Origin: an uncultured Planctomycetota bacterium
GTDB lineage: Bacteria > Planctomycetota > Phycisphaerae > SM23-33
DNA: 64,000 nt
Direction: 5' to 3'
NCBI GenBank assembly: GCA_903892515.1
Contig: CAITIS010000011.1
Coordinates: forward strand, 45,022 to 109,021
Shown piece by piece: positions 24,594 to 35,661 of the stretch. The first letter of the stretch is position 1. Each line of letters starts with the position of its first letter. The notes under the pieces were generated by a model. That model was given only the letters and a program-made list of their open reading frames with translations, did no database searches and was not told the origin of the DNA. Both the position numbers and the translations under genes were made by a program.

Positions 24594-25622
24594 TCACTCG
24601 CTCATCACTCGCAGGGCCGACGCCACAATGTCATCGGCGCCCGGAAAATATCGATCCTCATTGCTGCCGGGGGTGGGCTCGTCCGGCAAGGCCACGCGGG
24701 CGGGTGCAGCCTTCCACTCCGCCGGCCGCAACGCTTGCGCCACGGACGCTATCACCTCGCCCGATGCGCCGAAGGACGCATGCGCCGTGTCCACCACGAC
24801 CAGCCGGCCGGTTTTGCGCACCGACTCGACGATCTTACGCACATTCAGCGGCCTGAGCCACCGCAGGTCTATCACCTCGGCCTGGACGCTCTGCTCGGCG
24901 AGCTTCTCCGCTGCCATCATGGCCTGAGCGGCGCCAAAGCTGATGCCCACCAGCGTCACGTCACACCCCGCGCGAACGATGGCCGGGCCGTCGGGCGGCG
25001 CGAAGGTGAGCCCGGCGGGCACATCGCCCGACAGGTTCCACAGGTACTTGTGTTCCATGATGGCCACCGGCCCGTCGGACTCCAATGCCGCCCACAGCAG
25101 CATGGCCTTGGCGTCGGCGGGCGTGAAGGGCACAGCCACCGTCAGGCCGGGAAACTGGGCCAGCATCGCGTGCAAGGCCTGGCTGTGCTGGGCGGCCGAG
25201 CCCCAGCCACGGCACGAGACGCTGCGGATGACCAGCGGGCAGCGGCTCTTGCCGCCGAACATCGTCGCCCACTTGGCCGCGTGATTGCAGAGCTGGTCCA
25301 GTGCCAGCAGGACGAAGTCGTTGCGCGGGTGGATCGCGATTGGCCGCAGACCGCCCAGGGCCATGCCCACCGCCAGGCCGGTAATGAGCCCCTCAGCCAC
25401 CGGGACATCAAAGACCCGCCGCGGGCCGAAGCGCTCTTCCAGGCCGCGCGTGGTGCCGTACGTGCCGCCCTTGTCGGTAACGCCCTCGCCGAAAACCCGC
25501 ACTCCCGGCCCGTGCTCCAGCGCCAGCTGCATCGCCTCGGCAATCGCCTGGCTGTAGGTCATGGACCGCTGCCCGCCCCCCAGCAGCGGTGGCAGCTTGG
25601 GATTGGTGCCCCAGTTGCTCAT
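24594..25622 (-). CDS. thiamine-diphosphate dehydrogenase/transketolase-like E1 beta subunit
   Basis: The 342-residue protein resembles E1 beta of 2-oxo acid dehydrogenases: VFGEGVTDKGG, VFDVPVAEGLITGLAVGMALGGLRPI, AAQHSQALHAMLAQFPGLTVAVPFTPADAKAML, and a C-terminal transketolase_C domain (VTLVGISFGAAQAM, EVIDLRWLRPLN). ATG 25622 overlaps the alpha-subunit stop (ATGA). There is no E2 or E3 gene. With glycosyltransferases and an SDR around it, it likely adds or removes a two-carbon unit in an unusual sugar or its precursor (inference). Confidence 0.87.
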   Translation of the reverse strand: MSNWGTNPKLPPLLGGGQRSMTYSQAIAEAMQLALEHGPGVRVFGEGVTDKGGTYGTTRGLEERFGPRRVFDVPVAEGLITGLAVGMALGGLRPIAIHPRNDFVLLALDQLCNHAAKWATMFGGKSRCPLVIRSVSCRGWGSAAQHSQALHAMLAQFPGLTVAVPFTPADAKAMLLWAALESDGPVAIMEHKYLWNLSGDVPAGLTFAPPDGPAIVRAGCDVTLVGISFGAAQAMMAAEKLAEQSVQAEVIDLRWLRPLNVRKIVESVRKTGRLVVVDTAHASFGASGEVIASVAQALRPAEWKAAPARVALPDEPTPGSNEDRYFPGADDIVASALRVMSE

Positions 25623-26551
25623 AGCTTGGCCTCCCACGTCGCGGGCTCATCGGCCAGCGCCTGCTGATAGGCCAACTCGACTTGCTGGGCGACCTGGGCA
25701 TCGATCTGGTCGCACTGGGCGGAGTTCATGCGTGTCCGTGCCACTTTCATCGGGTCGTAGGTTTCAAAAAGCTGCTTTTCCTCGGCTGGACGCAAACCGG
25801 CCGACACGTCGTCGCGCACGCCGCTGTGATCCAGCGCCCGGACCGTCTGGCATTCCACGAACAGCGGCCCCTCGCGCTGCCGCACGCGTTCTATCGGCCC
25901 AGCCAGCAACTCCGCCAGGGCGAAGACGTCGCTGGACTGTTCGATCGGCACGTCCAGCCAGGCCAGCCCAAAGGCCTTGGCCAGTTCGATGGGCCTGGCA
26001 GCGCGGCGCTGCCCAAAGGGCGTGTACACGCTGTAACGATTGTTCTCGCACAGGAAGATGGCGGGCAATTTCTTCAGGGCCGACCAGTTCAGGCTCTCCG
26101 CCAGCGCGCCCTCGTCGCACGCCCCGTCGCCAAAGAGCGCGGCGGCGACCTGGGGCTTCTCGCACGCCATGGCCAGGCCCGGCAAGATGGGCAGGCAGCC
26201 GCCGACGATGCTGGTCGTACCCACCAGGCCGTTGGCGGTGTCGATCAGGTGCATCGAGCCGCCCATGCCGCCGCTGCAGCCGGTTTTGCGGCCTAGCAGT
26301 TCGGCGAAAAATGCCCGAACGTCGCCGCCGTTGGACAGGTACAACGCGTGCGAGCGATGCGTGCCGATCTTGAAGTCCCGGCCATTCAGGCAATAGCACA
26401 GGGCCGTCGCGATCGACTCCTGGCCAACGCTCAGATGCACCGGCGTCTGCATAACGTCGCTGAGGTAGACCGCCATGATCTTCTCGGCGCACTTCCGCAC
26501 CAGCGTCAGCCGCCGGTACAACTCCGACTTTTCGCGTTCGTCCGTCATCAA
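25619..26551 (-). CDS. thiamine-diphosphate dehydrogenase-like E1 alpha subunit
   Basis: The 310-residue protein carries the thiamine-diphosphate motif GDGACDEGALAESLNWSALKKLPAIFLCENN, the GCSGGMGGSMHLID loop, HLSVGQESIATALC and THRSHALYLSNGGD. It pairs with the adjacent beta subunit to form an alpha2beta2 enzyme. Its ATGA overlap with the GT2 gene places it in the polysaccharide operon rather than in a central-metabolism dehydrogenase locus. Confidence 0.88.
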   Translation of the reverse strand: MMTDEREKSELYRRLTLVRKCAEKIMAVYLSDVMQTPVHLSVGQESIATALCYCLNGRDFKIGTHRSHALYLSNGGDVRAFFAELLGRKTGCSGGMGGSMHLIDTANGLVGTTSIVGGCLPILPGLAMACEKPQVAAALFGDGACDEGALAESLNWSALKKLPAIFLCENNRYSVYTPFGQRRAARPIELAKAFGLAWLDVPIEQSSDVFALAELLAGPIERVRQREGPLFVECQTVRALDHSGVRDDVSAGLRPAEEKQLFETYDPMKVARTRMNSAQCDQIDAQVAQQVELAYQQALADEPATWEAKL

Positions 26552-28061
26552 TGTAATACCCAGATTCGTTCCCGCGCCACGCCCAGTTTGACCAGGCGGG
26601 CGATCTTCGGGTCAATATTCACCATGTCGGCCACCAGCACAATCTCATTTCCGCCAGCGAGGGATTCCTCAGGCCGGGGGGGCGTTCGCGTCGCCCGGTC
26701 TTCGATATACCCGTCCCAAGAGGCCACGGCCGAGATCTCGATCCCCGCCTCGCGCGCCAGCAACTCCAGCACCCGCGCCTCATGGCCCACGCCGTAAAGG
26801 CAGATGCTCTTATAGCCCATCCCGGCCAGCGTCTTAACCGTCCGCCGGCACTGGGCCATTACGTGCCGCTCGTACTGCCATGCGTGCTTGCAGAACTGCA
26901 CAAAGGCCTTGGCCTTTCGCCACAATCGCACCGGCAGCATCGCCCCGCTGTCAGGGCTGCCCTGCGTGGAAATCCGCTGCGCCCGCCGGCCCTTTTCCCG
27001 CGCATGCATCATCACGCGACGTAGGGCCAGGTAGCCAAGCGTCAACTTGATCGAACGCGAAACTGGCCGGTCCTGCGGCACGGCGTCCTCGGCCCCCATT
27101 ACCAGCCGCTGCTGCTGCGGCGGGCTCGCCCACTGCCGCTGACGGAGCGAGTCGACCAGCGAGGCCTGCAATTCGGCATCGTTGAGTTGGTCGCGCCGGC
27201 TTGTCCGCATCAGCCGGATGGCCGGGTTTTCCTTGAGCGGCATGACGCGCCGCGAGGCCCGCGCCGCCAGCGCCGGCGAGGACATGTGCCGCCCATCATG
27301 CGGCCCCATGTAGTTGCTCTGGCCGTCCTGGCCCGGGTGCCACACGTGATACAGCCACTCGTCGCGGTGCCACACTTCACGCCGGCCGAAGTTCACCAGC
27401 CGAAACGTCATCTCGTACGGCCCGCAGATGTGGCCAAGATAATCCATCTGCTCATCGGCCCCGCCGACGTCGATCAGATCCTGCCGCCGCGCCGCCATGC
27501 AGGCGCCGTAGTTGCGGCTATGCAGCGGATCCTTTTCGTCCCACAGCCCGGCCGGCCGGCGATTCACCCAGTTGATGCACCCCTGGCCGGTGATGTCAGC
27601 GGCATCGGCCACCTTGTACGGATAGAACCGCCGGCTGATATTGCGAATCTCGTCCAAGTGCAGCACGATCGATTCGTCGGCCTTGAAGGAGTCGATGATC
27701 TTCTCGACAAAACGTTCGTCCGCCACCGCGTCGCTATCGCAGATGCAGACGATTCTTCCCGACGCCAGTGCGATGCCCGCGTTGTAGATCAGGTGCTTGT
27801 GATGCACGCAATCGTGCGGCATTTCCAGCAACGCCCAGGTATCAACGGGATCGCTCTGGTCGGGCGAATGCGACAGGATGCGCCGGCGCAGGTCTTCGCT
27901 CTGGCGGTCGTAGTACTCGATCCACAGCACCTCGTACTGATCGCGCGAGGCCGTCTGCCGCGCCAGGCAGTCGAGGATGTGGAAACTCTCGCGACAGGAC
28001 CAGTCGGCCAAAATGATGCTCAATTCGGGCCGGGCCGCAGGAATTCGGCGGTGCAGCAATT

Positions 28062-28065
<4 letters not shown>
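26548..28065 (-). CDS. family 2 glycosyltransferase with C-terminal Rossmann-like module
   Basis: The N-terminal 300 residues form a GT-A glycosyltransferase: SIILADWSCRESFHILDCLARQ, the metal-binding DxD-like CICDSDAVADERF, and later HRDEWLYHVWHPGQDG. Residues 300-400 are charged and linker-like. Residues 410-505 have a small alpha/beta module (SICLYGVGHEARVLELLAREAGIEISAVASWDG, EIVLVADMVN) of the kind found fused to carbohydrate enzymes. It has no membrane helix. It should add a sugar to the exported glycan, cytoplasmic side. Overlaps both neighbours by 4 nt. Confidence 0.83.
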
Positions 28066-28810
<745 letters not shown>

Positions 28811-28811
<1 letters not shown>

Positions 28812-29638
28812 CAGGTCATCTCCGCGAACTTGCCCTTGAGCCGGTGATGCACCGCCAGGCCCAGAACCAGCGCTATCAGCCCGTACAGGATGCTCAGGCC
28901 AAAGTACCCGCCGTCGAACCGGCCCTTGAGCAGCAAATCGTGCCAGCACGCGAATAGCGGCGTGACAGGGTTGATGAATATGAGCTTGCGCAGCAATGGC
29001 TGCTTGATCCAATCCAGCGCGTACACGATGGGCGTGAGATAGAACAGCATCTGCAGCAGCAGGCTCACGAGGTTGGCCAGGTCGCGAAAGAACAGGTTGA
29101 GCGAGCCCACCGCCAGGGCCAGGCCATAGGCAATGAGAAATTCAGCGGCCATCAGCGCCGGCACGCCCCATATCCACTGCACGCTTGGCCGCATCCCGGC
29201 CAGCAGCAGGAACAGCACGATCACCGGCAGGCAGGCGACAAAGTGGAGCAAGTCATTGAGCACCGTCGCCAGCGGCAGCAGCTCGCGCGGGAAGGCGACC
29301 TTGCGGATCAGGTTGGCGTTGCCGATGTACACGTTGGCGCCGGCGTTGACGCTGTTGGCAAGCCACTGCCAGGGGAACAGCCCGCAGATGAGCATGAGAA
29401 AGTAGGGATAGTTCTCGCCGGGAGGCACCTTGGCCTGCAAGATCACCCCTAAGCCCACGTAGAAGACCAGCGAGAGCGCCAGCGGATTGAGCAGGCTCCA
29501 CAGATAGCCCAGCAGCGAGTTCTTGTACCGGGCCTTGAGCTCCTTGCTCGTAAGCTCGTACACTAGGTCAACTTTGTACTCGAGCGAGCTCAAGCTTCCA
29601 TCGCCTTGTTCAGAACGTTCATTGTCGCTTCCGCGCAC
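28811..29638 (-). CDS. polysaccharide ABC-2 transporter permease (Wzm-like)
   Basis: Six hydrophobic segments are visible, starting with the typical amphipathic entry ELTSKELKARYKNSLLGYLWSLLNPLALS. Later come GLFPWQWLANSV, LIRKVAFPRELLPLATVLNDLLHF and LTPIVYALDWI...INPVTPLFACWHDLL. The printed start is GTG 29638. A TTG at 29593, overlapping the GT4 stop as TTGA, would give 260 residues and fits the 4-nt overlaps used elsewhere in this operon. With the ATPase it should flip lipid-linked glycan to the periplasm. Confidence 0.9.
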
Positions 29639-30621
29639 GCTCGCCAGGAAAACGCGCTGGCCCGCGCCCGCCCCGCCGCCGCCAGGTTCGCGTGCAGGGC
29701 CAGATCCGTCAGCACCTGCTGCATCGCCTTGGCCAAGGCCTGGGCATCGCCCACGGGAAAGAACACGCCAGCATCGCTCAGGGTCTCGCGCAAGGCCGGG
29801 ATGTCCGAGGCGATGACCGGACAGCCGCTGCCCATCGCCTCCAGCGCCGGCAGGCCAAAGCTTTCGTACCGCGACGGCACCACCGTCAGCGAGGCCTGAC
29901 GATACAGCCTGGCCATCTCGGCTGGCTCATTGGTCTGCACGCACCGCACCCGAGCGGGGCCAAGCTTGCCCAGCAGCCCGCCCAGGAGTGAATCACCCCA
30001 TAGGATACTCTCCCGCTCGCCGGCAATCACGAGTTCGACGGAAGGATCGTTCAGAATCGCCAGCGCTTCGGCCAGCGTCGCTAGGCCCTTGCCGGGCGAG
30101 ACCCCGCCGACAAACAGGACACTCCGAGGGCCCGGCTCCCTCGGCCCCTGGGCCAGGAAGGCGTCATCGAGCCCCAGCGGCACGACGTGGAGCTTGCCCT
30201 GGGCGCTGGGAAACCGCGCGGCGATGTCGCCGGCGATGGCACGCGAAACTGTGATGATCGCATCGGCCCGCGCGATCGTCCTGGGCAACATGAACCGGTA
30301 AAACGCGGCGAAGCTCTGGCTGTACCACTCGGGATGCTCGATCACGCGCAGGCAGTGCAGCGTGACGACCAGAGGCGTGCCCGAGGCGAGGCGCCACGGG
30401 CCGAGATTAGCCGGGCAAAAGAGCAGGTCGTAGCGAGCGGCCCGGAGCGGCAGCAGCGTGTGCCGGAAAGCTTGTCCCAGCCACCGGCCACCAAAGGGCG
30501 GGTGCCAGAGGTCGAAACTCACGCCCAGCCGCTTTAGCCACGCCGCCATGTCCCGCGCATACCGCTGCACACCGGTTACGGGCGTCTGCGTCAGGCTTCT
30601 GCCATCGAAGAGGAAGTTCAT
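29590..30621 (-). CDS. family 4 glycosyltransferase
   Basis: The 343-residue protein has the GT-B fold of GT4. The N-terminal domain has GVQRYARDMAAWLKRLGV. The C-terminal domain has SVLFVGGVSPGKGLATLAEAL, the nucleotide-sugar EX7E motif as SRYESFGLPALEAMGSG, and CPVIASDIPALRE. It transfers a sugar from a nucleotide donor with retention, probably to the growing polymer. It is the first protein gene of the minus-strand operon, 51 nt after tRNA-Ala. ATG 30621 gives the usual MNFLFDGRSL start. Confidence 0.92.
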   Translation of the reverse strand: MNFLFDGRSLTQTPVTGVQRYARDMAAWLKRLGVSFDLWHPPFGGRWLGQAFRHTLLPLRAARYDLLFCPANLGPWRLASGTPLVVTLHCLRVIEHPEWYSQSFAAFYRFMLPRTIARADAIITVSRAIAGDIAARFPSAQGKLHVVPLGLDDAFLAQGPREPGPRSVLFVGGVSPGKGLATLAEALAILNDPSVELVIAGERESILWGDSLLGGLLGKLGPARVRCVQTNEPAEMARLYRQASLTVVPSRYESFGLPALEAMGSGCPVIASDIPALRETLSDAGVFFPVGDAQALAKAMQQVLTDLALHANLAAAGRARASAFSWRACAEATMNVLNKAMEA

Positions 30622-30672
30622 ATAGTCTGGATACGAAAACGGGCGGCCCTTTCGGACCGCCCGCTGGTCAAC

Positions 30673-30745
30673 TGGAGGCGAGGGGATTTGAACCCCTGAC
30701 CTTCTGCATGCCATGCAGACGAGCTCCCAACTGCTCCACGCCCCC
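30673..30745 (-). tRNA. tRNA-Ala (anticodon GGC)
   Basis: The minus strand folds as a full cloverleaf: acceptor GGGGGCG/CGCCTCC with one G-U pair, D arm GAGC/GCTC, anticodon stem TCTGC/GCAGA around the loop ATGGCAT (GGC at 34-36), variable AGGTC, T arm AGGGG-TTCAAAT-CCCCT, discriminator A. The CCA end is not encoded. Position 32 is A and 33 is T. It reads GCC/GCU alanine codons, very common in this genome. Confidence 0.95.
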
Positions 30746-30776
30746 GCCCTTCGGCAGAGTTCGTTGCCAGACCTAT

Positions 30777-30806
30777 ATTATTACTGCCAGCCCGACCCTT
30801 CGTCAA
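30777..30806 (-). promoter_or_regulatory. promoter of tRNA-Ala and possibly the polysaccharide operon
   Basis: On the minus strand TTGACG (30801-30806) and AATAAT (30777-30782) are 18 nt apart; the overlapping TAATAA is 17 nt from the same -35. The start would lie about 25 nt before the tRNA. No terminator is visible between the tRNA and the glycosyltransferase gene. Confidence 0.55.
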
Positions 30807-30834
30807 CTGTTTTGGCAAAAAGGTGATTTGGATT

Positions 30835-31128
30835 CGGAATCGGGAATCGGGAATCGGGATTCGCGTGGGTGGCATGGTCACCATGCTTTTAGGGTGACCA
30901 TGTTAAGATCTTCTCATTGTTAAGACCTTCTCGCCACTCAACGGTTGCAACATGGTCACGCCAGCGAAAATGACCATGGCGCAGCGTCGAACGCGATTTC
31001 GAGCCTGAACATGGTCACGCGAACAGCGTGACCATGCCACCCGCCGGATTCTGTCTTTCCCGGATTCCCGATTCCCGATTCCGGATTCCGGATTCCCGAT
31101 TCCCGATTCCCGATTCCCGATTCCCAAC
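30835..31128. repeat. GGGAATC heptamer arrays and CATGGTCAC palindromes
   Basis: This gap has no gene. GGGAATC-type heptamers run at 30835-30862. Their complement GATTCCC/GGATTCC runs at 31054-31128, so the two arrays are inverted to each other. Between them lie CATGGTCACC...GGTGACCATG (30874-30902), a diverged copy at 30953-30977 and the perfect 11-bp hairpin at 31010-31036. That hairpin is identical to the one at 8212-8238. Confidence 0.8.
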
Positions 31129-31130
31129 TT

Positions 31131-32327
31131 CTATCTGATCTTGCCCAGCACCGGCAGTTTGCCCACCAGCGGCCGGAGGTACTCCAGGAACGCCGGCGTG
31201 ACATCGTGGCCATTGTCGGCGATGAACTCATCGGGCACGTTCTTCGTCAGCCGGGCCACGTCGGTCAGCTTGGCGCGGAAGAAGCTCACGCCGTACTTGC
31301 CGCCCGTGCGCCGCCGCATGCACGGCGAGCCGCTAACCTGGCCGGCCATGGCATATTGCACAGCCTTCCTTCCAGCGGTGCGTGCTTCCTTGGCGTCCAC
31401 CGGGCTGGCATACCCGGCAAAACTCCGCTGCAAGTACCCGAAGGTATCCGAACGCACGCGTTTGACGCCCACGCGCGTCTTGACGATCTGGGCCAAGGCG
31501 TCACCTAAGGCGCCCGAGCCCGAAAGCTGCTTGTTGCCGTGGGCGTCGACTTCGCCGCCGGTCATGACCTTCTCGGCCCAGAGTTTGCCGTCGACGTCCA
31601 TGATGCCTTCACTGGCCGCCACTACGCACCGGCCGAGGCGGTCATACACGGCCTTGACGTCGGCGCAGAACTGGTCCTGGCTCACCGGCCGCTCGGGCAT
31701 GTAAATCAGGTGCGGGCCGTCTTCGGAGTCCTGCCGCGCCAACGCCGATGCCGCCGTCAGCCAACCGGCGTTCCGGCCCATGATGATGTCGATCTTCACG
31801 CCCGGCAGGCTGGCATTGTCGCGGTCGTCGCCCATGATGGCGCTGGCCACGAACCGAGCGGCCGAGCCGTAGCCCGGGCAGTGGTCGGTCGTCCGCAGAT
31901 CGTTGTCGATCGTCTTGGGAATGTGGAACACGCGCAGGTCGTGGCCTTGCTTGTTGGCGATTTCGTAGATGATCCGGGCCGTGTCGGCCGAGTCGTTGCC
32001 GCCGATGTAGAAGAAGTACCGCACGTTGTTGGCGGCGAAAACCTTGAAAACTTCCTGACAGTACGCCTCGTCGGGCTTGTCGCGCGTCGAGCCTAAAGCG
32101 GCGGCCGGCGTGTTGGCGATCTTCTCCAACTCGTCGTCCGCGATGCTCCGCAGGTCGACGAAGTCGCTCTTCCTCATGCCGGTAACGCCGTGACGGGCGC
32201 CGAGAATCTTCTGAATGGCCCCGGCCTTCTTGGCCTCTTCGATCACGCCCACCAGAGATTGATTGATGACAACGGTCGGGCCGCCCGACTGCCCTACCAC
32301 CGCATTGCCTTCGATTACGTTTGCCAT
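31131..32327 (-). CDS. 6-phosphofructokinase, pyrophosphate-dependent type by motif
   Basis: The 398-residue protein phosphorylates fructose 6-phosphate. Blocks: [67 protein letters not shown] and YMPERPVS. The GGNDS and PKTIDND combination is that of PPi-dependent enzymes; ATP enzymes have GGDGS and PGTIDND. AGGAAGGA supports ATG 32327. It follows accC by 58 nt at the end of the M24-accB-accC unit. PPi use would make the step reversible and link it to PPi released by biosynthesis (inference). Confidence 0.9.
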   Translation of the reverse strand: MANVIEGNAVVGQSGGPTVVINQSLVGVIEEAKKAGAIQKILGARHGVTGMRKSDFVDLRSIADDELEKIANTPAAALGSTRDKPDEAYCQEVFKVFAANNVRYFFYIGGNDSADTARIIYEIANKQGHDLRVFHIPKTIDNDLRTTDHCPGYGSAARFVASAIMGDDRDNASLPGVKIDIIMGRNAGWLTAASALARQDSEDGPHLIYMPERPVSQDQFCADVKAVYDRLGRCVVAASEGIMDVDGKLWAEKVMTGGEVDAHGNKQLSGSGALGDALAQIVKTRVGVKRVRSDTFGYLQRSFAGYASPVDAKEARTAGRKAVQYAMAGQVSGSPCMRRRTGGKYGVSFFRAKLTDVARLTKNVPDEFIADNGHDVTPAFLEYLRPLVGKLPVLGKIR

Positions 32328-32385
32328 GCTGCTATCCTTCCTCTGTTTTCTTGCGTCTTTCCCGCTGAGGCTCACGCGTGGCACG

Positions 32386-33735
<1,350 letters not shown>

Positions 33736-33755
33736 CCTCTACTCCGAGCCTTTTC

Positions 33756-33875
33756 GTGGCATGGCCGTCCCGGCCATGCGTGTCAGGGGCATCTCGCCCC
33801 TGGTTTCTTCGACCACTCGGTCGCCATGCAGGGACGGGACGTCCCTGCGACGCATGGGCAAGATGCCCATGCCAC
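33756..33875. repeat. four-hairpin REP cluster inside the accB-accC gap
   Basis: Stems in order: GCATGGCCG (33759-33779), CAGGGGC (33784-33802), GCAGGGACG (33828-33848) and GCATGGGCA (33852-33872), bounded by CGTGGCATG and CATGCCACTGG. This is the reverse complement arrangement of the 19237-19368 cluster. It fills almost the whole accB-accC spacer and may alter the ratio of the two messages. Confidence 0.9.
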
Positions 33876-33883
33876 TGGTAAAG

Positions 33884-34330
33884 CTAGGCGGGCCGAACGC
33901 GGAACAGCACCTGGCCATATTCCACCGGCTGGGCGTTCTTGACGCACACTTCGGCGATCTGGCCGCTGCACTCGGCCTTGATTTCGTTCATGACCTTCAT
34001 GGCCTCGATGATGCAAACGGCGCTGTCATCGCTCACGTGCGAGCCGACCGACACGAACACGTCGGAATCCGGGCTGGGCGCGGCGTAGAAGGTGCCAACC
34101 ATCGGGCTCTTGATCTCCAGCAGCTTCTCCGCTGGAGCGGCGGCAGGAGCAGGCCCAGCCGCGGCGATCGGCGCCGCCATCGGGGCCGCATGCGCCACCG
34201 GGGCCATCATGACCTCGCCGGTAGGCCCCTTCTTCAGGCGGACCTTGTTTTCGCCCAGCGTGATATCCATCTCCGCCAGGTCGTTTTCGACCATCAGCCG
34301 AACCAGTTCCCTGATCTCGTCAATATTCAT
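33884..34330 (-). CDS. accB: biotin carboxyl carrier protein of acetyl-CoA carboxylase
   Basis: The 148-residue protein has an N-terminal domain ([23 protein letters not shown]), an Ala/Pro-rich flexible thumb linker (about 42-68) and a biotinyl domain with the attachment Lys112 in [11 protein letters not shown]. It carries carboxybiotin from AccC to the carboxyltransferase. It lies 20 nt after the M24 peptidase gene, an arrangement (peptidase, accB, accC) common in many bacteria where the peptidase is PepP-like. Confidence 0.97.
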   Translation of the reverse strand: MNIDEIRELVRLMVENDLAEMDITLGENKVRLKKGPTGEVMMAPVAHAAPMAAPIAAAGPAPAAAPAEKLLEIKSPMVGTFYAAPSPDSDVFVSVGSHVSDDSAVCIIEAMKVMNEIKAECSGQIAEVCVKNAQPVEYGQVLFRVRPA

Positions 34331-34350
34331 TCACAATCCCTTTTGGCAAC

Positions 34351-35487
34351 TCAGTGGAGGACCATGGCCGCCAGTTCCGTCGGCAAGCTGCTCAACTTCT
34401 TGCAGCCCGTTTCCGTCACCAGCACGTCGTCTTCGATCCTCACTCCGCCCACATCCGGCAGATAAATGCCCGGCTCAATGGTTACAACCGTTCCGGCCCG
34501 CAGGGGCTCAGTGGCCCGTCGCCCCAGCCGCGGGGCCTCATGAATCTCCAGCCCGATGCCATGGCCAAGACCATGACCGAAGGCCTCGCCAAAGCCCTGC
34601 GACACAATATAGTCGCGCGCCGAAGCGTCCACCGCTTCGCAACTTACGCCGGCCTTGACGGCCGCAAAGCCTTTTTCCTGGGCTTGTCGGACCACTTCGT
34701 AAATCCGGCCAAGTCGGGGCGGGATTTTACCGGTGAACACCACCCGCGTCAAGTCGCTGCAATACCCGCCCACCACCGCGCCCCAGTCAATCAGCACTGG
34801 CTGGTTGGGGCGAATCCTGGTGCTGCCGGGGCGATAGTGCGGCATGGCGGCATGGGCGCCGCAAGCGACGATCGTCTCGAAACTCGGCCGCTCCGCGCCG
34901 CGCAGCCGCATCCGATACTCCAACTCGGCCGCCACTTGCTGCTCGCTTCTGCCGACAAAGCTCGTTCGCCCGCCGGCCATCAAATCCAGCAGCGCTCTCT
35001 CGGCCGCTCGCACGGCCTTGCGGATGGCCGACAATTCGCCGGCATCCTTGACCTGCCGCAGGTCGTCCACCTCGCCCGTCAAGGCTTTGAGTTTGACCCG
35101 CCGCAGAGCCTGGCCAAGCCGCTCATACAGCGACAGCGGCAGGTATGCCCCTTCAACGCCCAGCGTTCGCACCGCCCTGCCGGCCAGCGCCTTTACGATC
35201 GCGTCGGTCATCTTGCCCGTGCGGATCAAGGCCGGGATGCTCGGACATTCCTTGCCGGCCTGCTCGGTAAAGCGGCTGTCCGTCAGCAGCACGGACCAGC
35301 GCTGGCCCACAAGCAGGTAGCTGTCCTCGCCGGTAAAGCCGCTGAAGTAGCGGACGTTGGGCCGGGCCGTCAGCAGCATGGCCCCCACGCCCTTGCGCCG
35401 CATCAGCCCGCGCAGGCTACCCTGTCGCGATGCTATGTCCGCCTGCATGGCTGGGGCCTTCTCGCTTGCTTGTCGAATCTTTGACAC
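34351..35487 (-). CDS. M24 family Xaa-Pro aminopeptidase-like protein
   Basis: The 378-residue protein has a creatinase-type N-terminal domain (ARPNVRYFSGFTGEDSYLLV) and a pita-bread M24 domain with metal ligands in VLIDWGAVVGGYCSDLTRVVF (two Asp), GLGHGIGLEIHEAP (His), TIEPGIYLP (Glu) and GGVRIEDDVLV (Glu). It should remove an N-terminal residue before proline, in the cytoplasm. GTG 35487 is the printed start; a Met 13 codons later is possible. It heads the accB-accC-pfk unit. Confidence 0.92.
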   Translation of the reverse strand: MSKIRQASEKAPAMQADIASRQGSLRGLMRRKGVGAMLLTARPNVRYFSGFTGEDSYLLVGQRWSVLLTDSRFTEQAGKECPSIPALIRTGKMTDAIVKALAGRAVRTLGVEGAYLPLSLYERLGQALRRVKLKALTGEVDDLRQVKDAGELSAIRKAVRAAERALLDLMAGGRTSFVGRSEQQVAAELEYRMRLRGAERPSFETIVACGAHAAMPHYRPGSTRIRPNQPVLIDWGAVVGGYCSDLTRVVFTGKIPPRLGRIYEVVRQAQEKGFAAVKAGVSCEAVDASARDYIVSQGFGEAFGHGLGHGIGLEIHEAPRLGRRATEPLRAGTVVTIEPGIYLPDVGGVRIEDDVLVTETGCKKLSSLPTELAAMVLH

Positions 35488-35511
35488 AAAGAACCCTTGA
35501 AAAGTTGGAAG

Positions 35512-35660
35512 CCGGAATCGGGAATCCGGATTCGGGATTCGGGATTCGGGATTCGGGATTCGGGAACGACATACACCGACTGGCCGCGTTGCTGTTTCTG
35601 TCTTCCCGGATTCCGGCTTCCCGGATTCCGGCTTCCGGATTCCCGATTCCCGATTCCCGC
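35512..35660. repeat. inverted GGGAATC/GATTCCC heptamer arrays
   Basis: GGAATCGGGAATCCGGATTCGGGATTC-like units (35513-35566) are followed by the opposite orientation CGGATTCCGGCTTCCCGATTCCC (35603-35660) across about 36 nt, so the gap between the lptC/A gene and the M24 gene could form a long imperfect hairpin. No gene is visible. Confidence 0.75.
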
Positions 35661-35661
35661 T

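Noticed and set aside
24594..26551. Pyruvate dehydrogenase E1 of central metabolism
   Set aside because: No E2, E3 or lipoate genes, and the pair is translationally locked into a polysaccharide operon.
31054..31128. Possible CRISPR or origin iterons
   Set aside because: Heptamer repeats without spacers; no replication gene nearby, and the same units occur at several operon ends.
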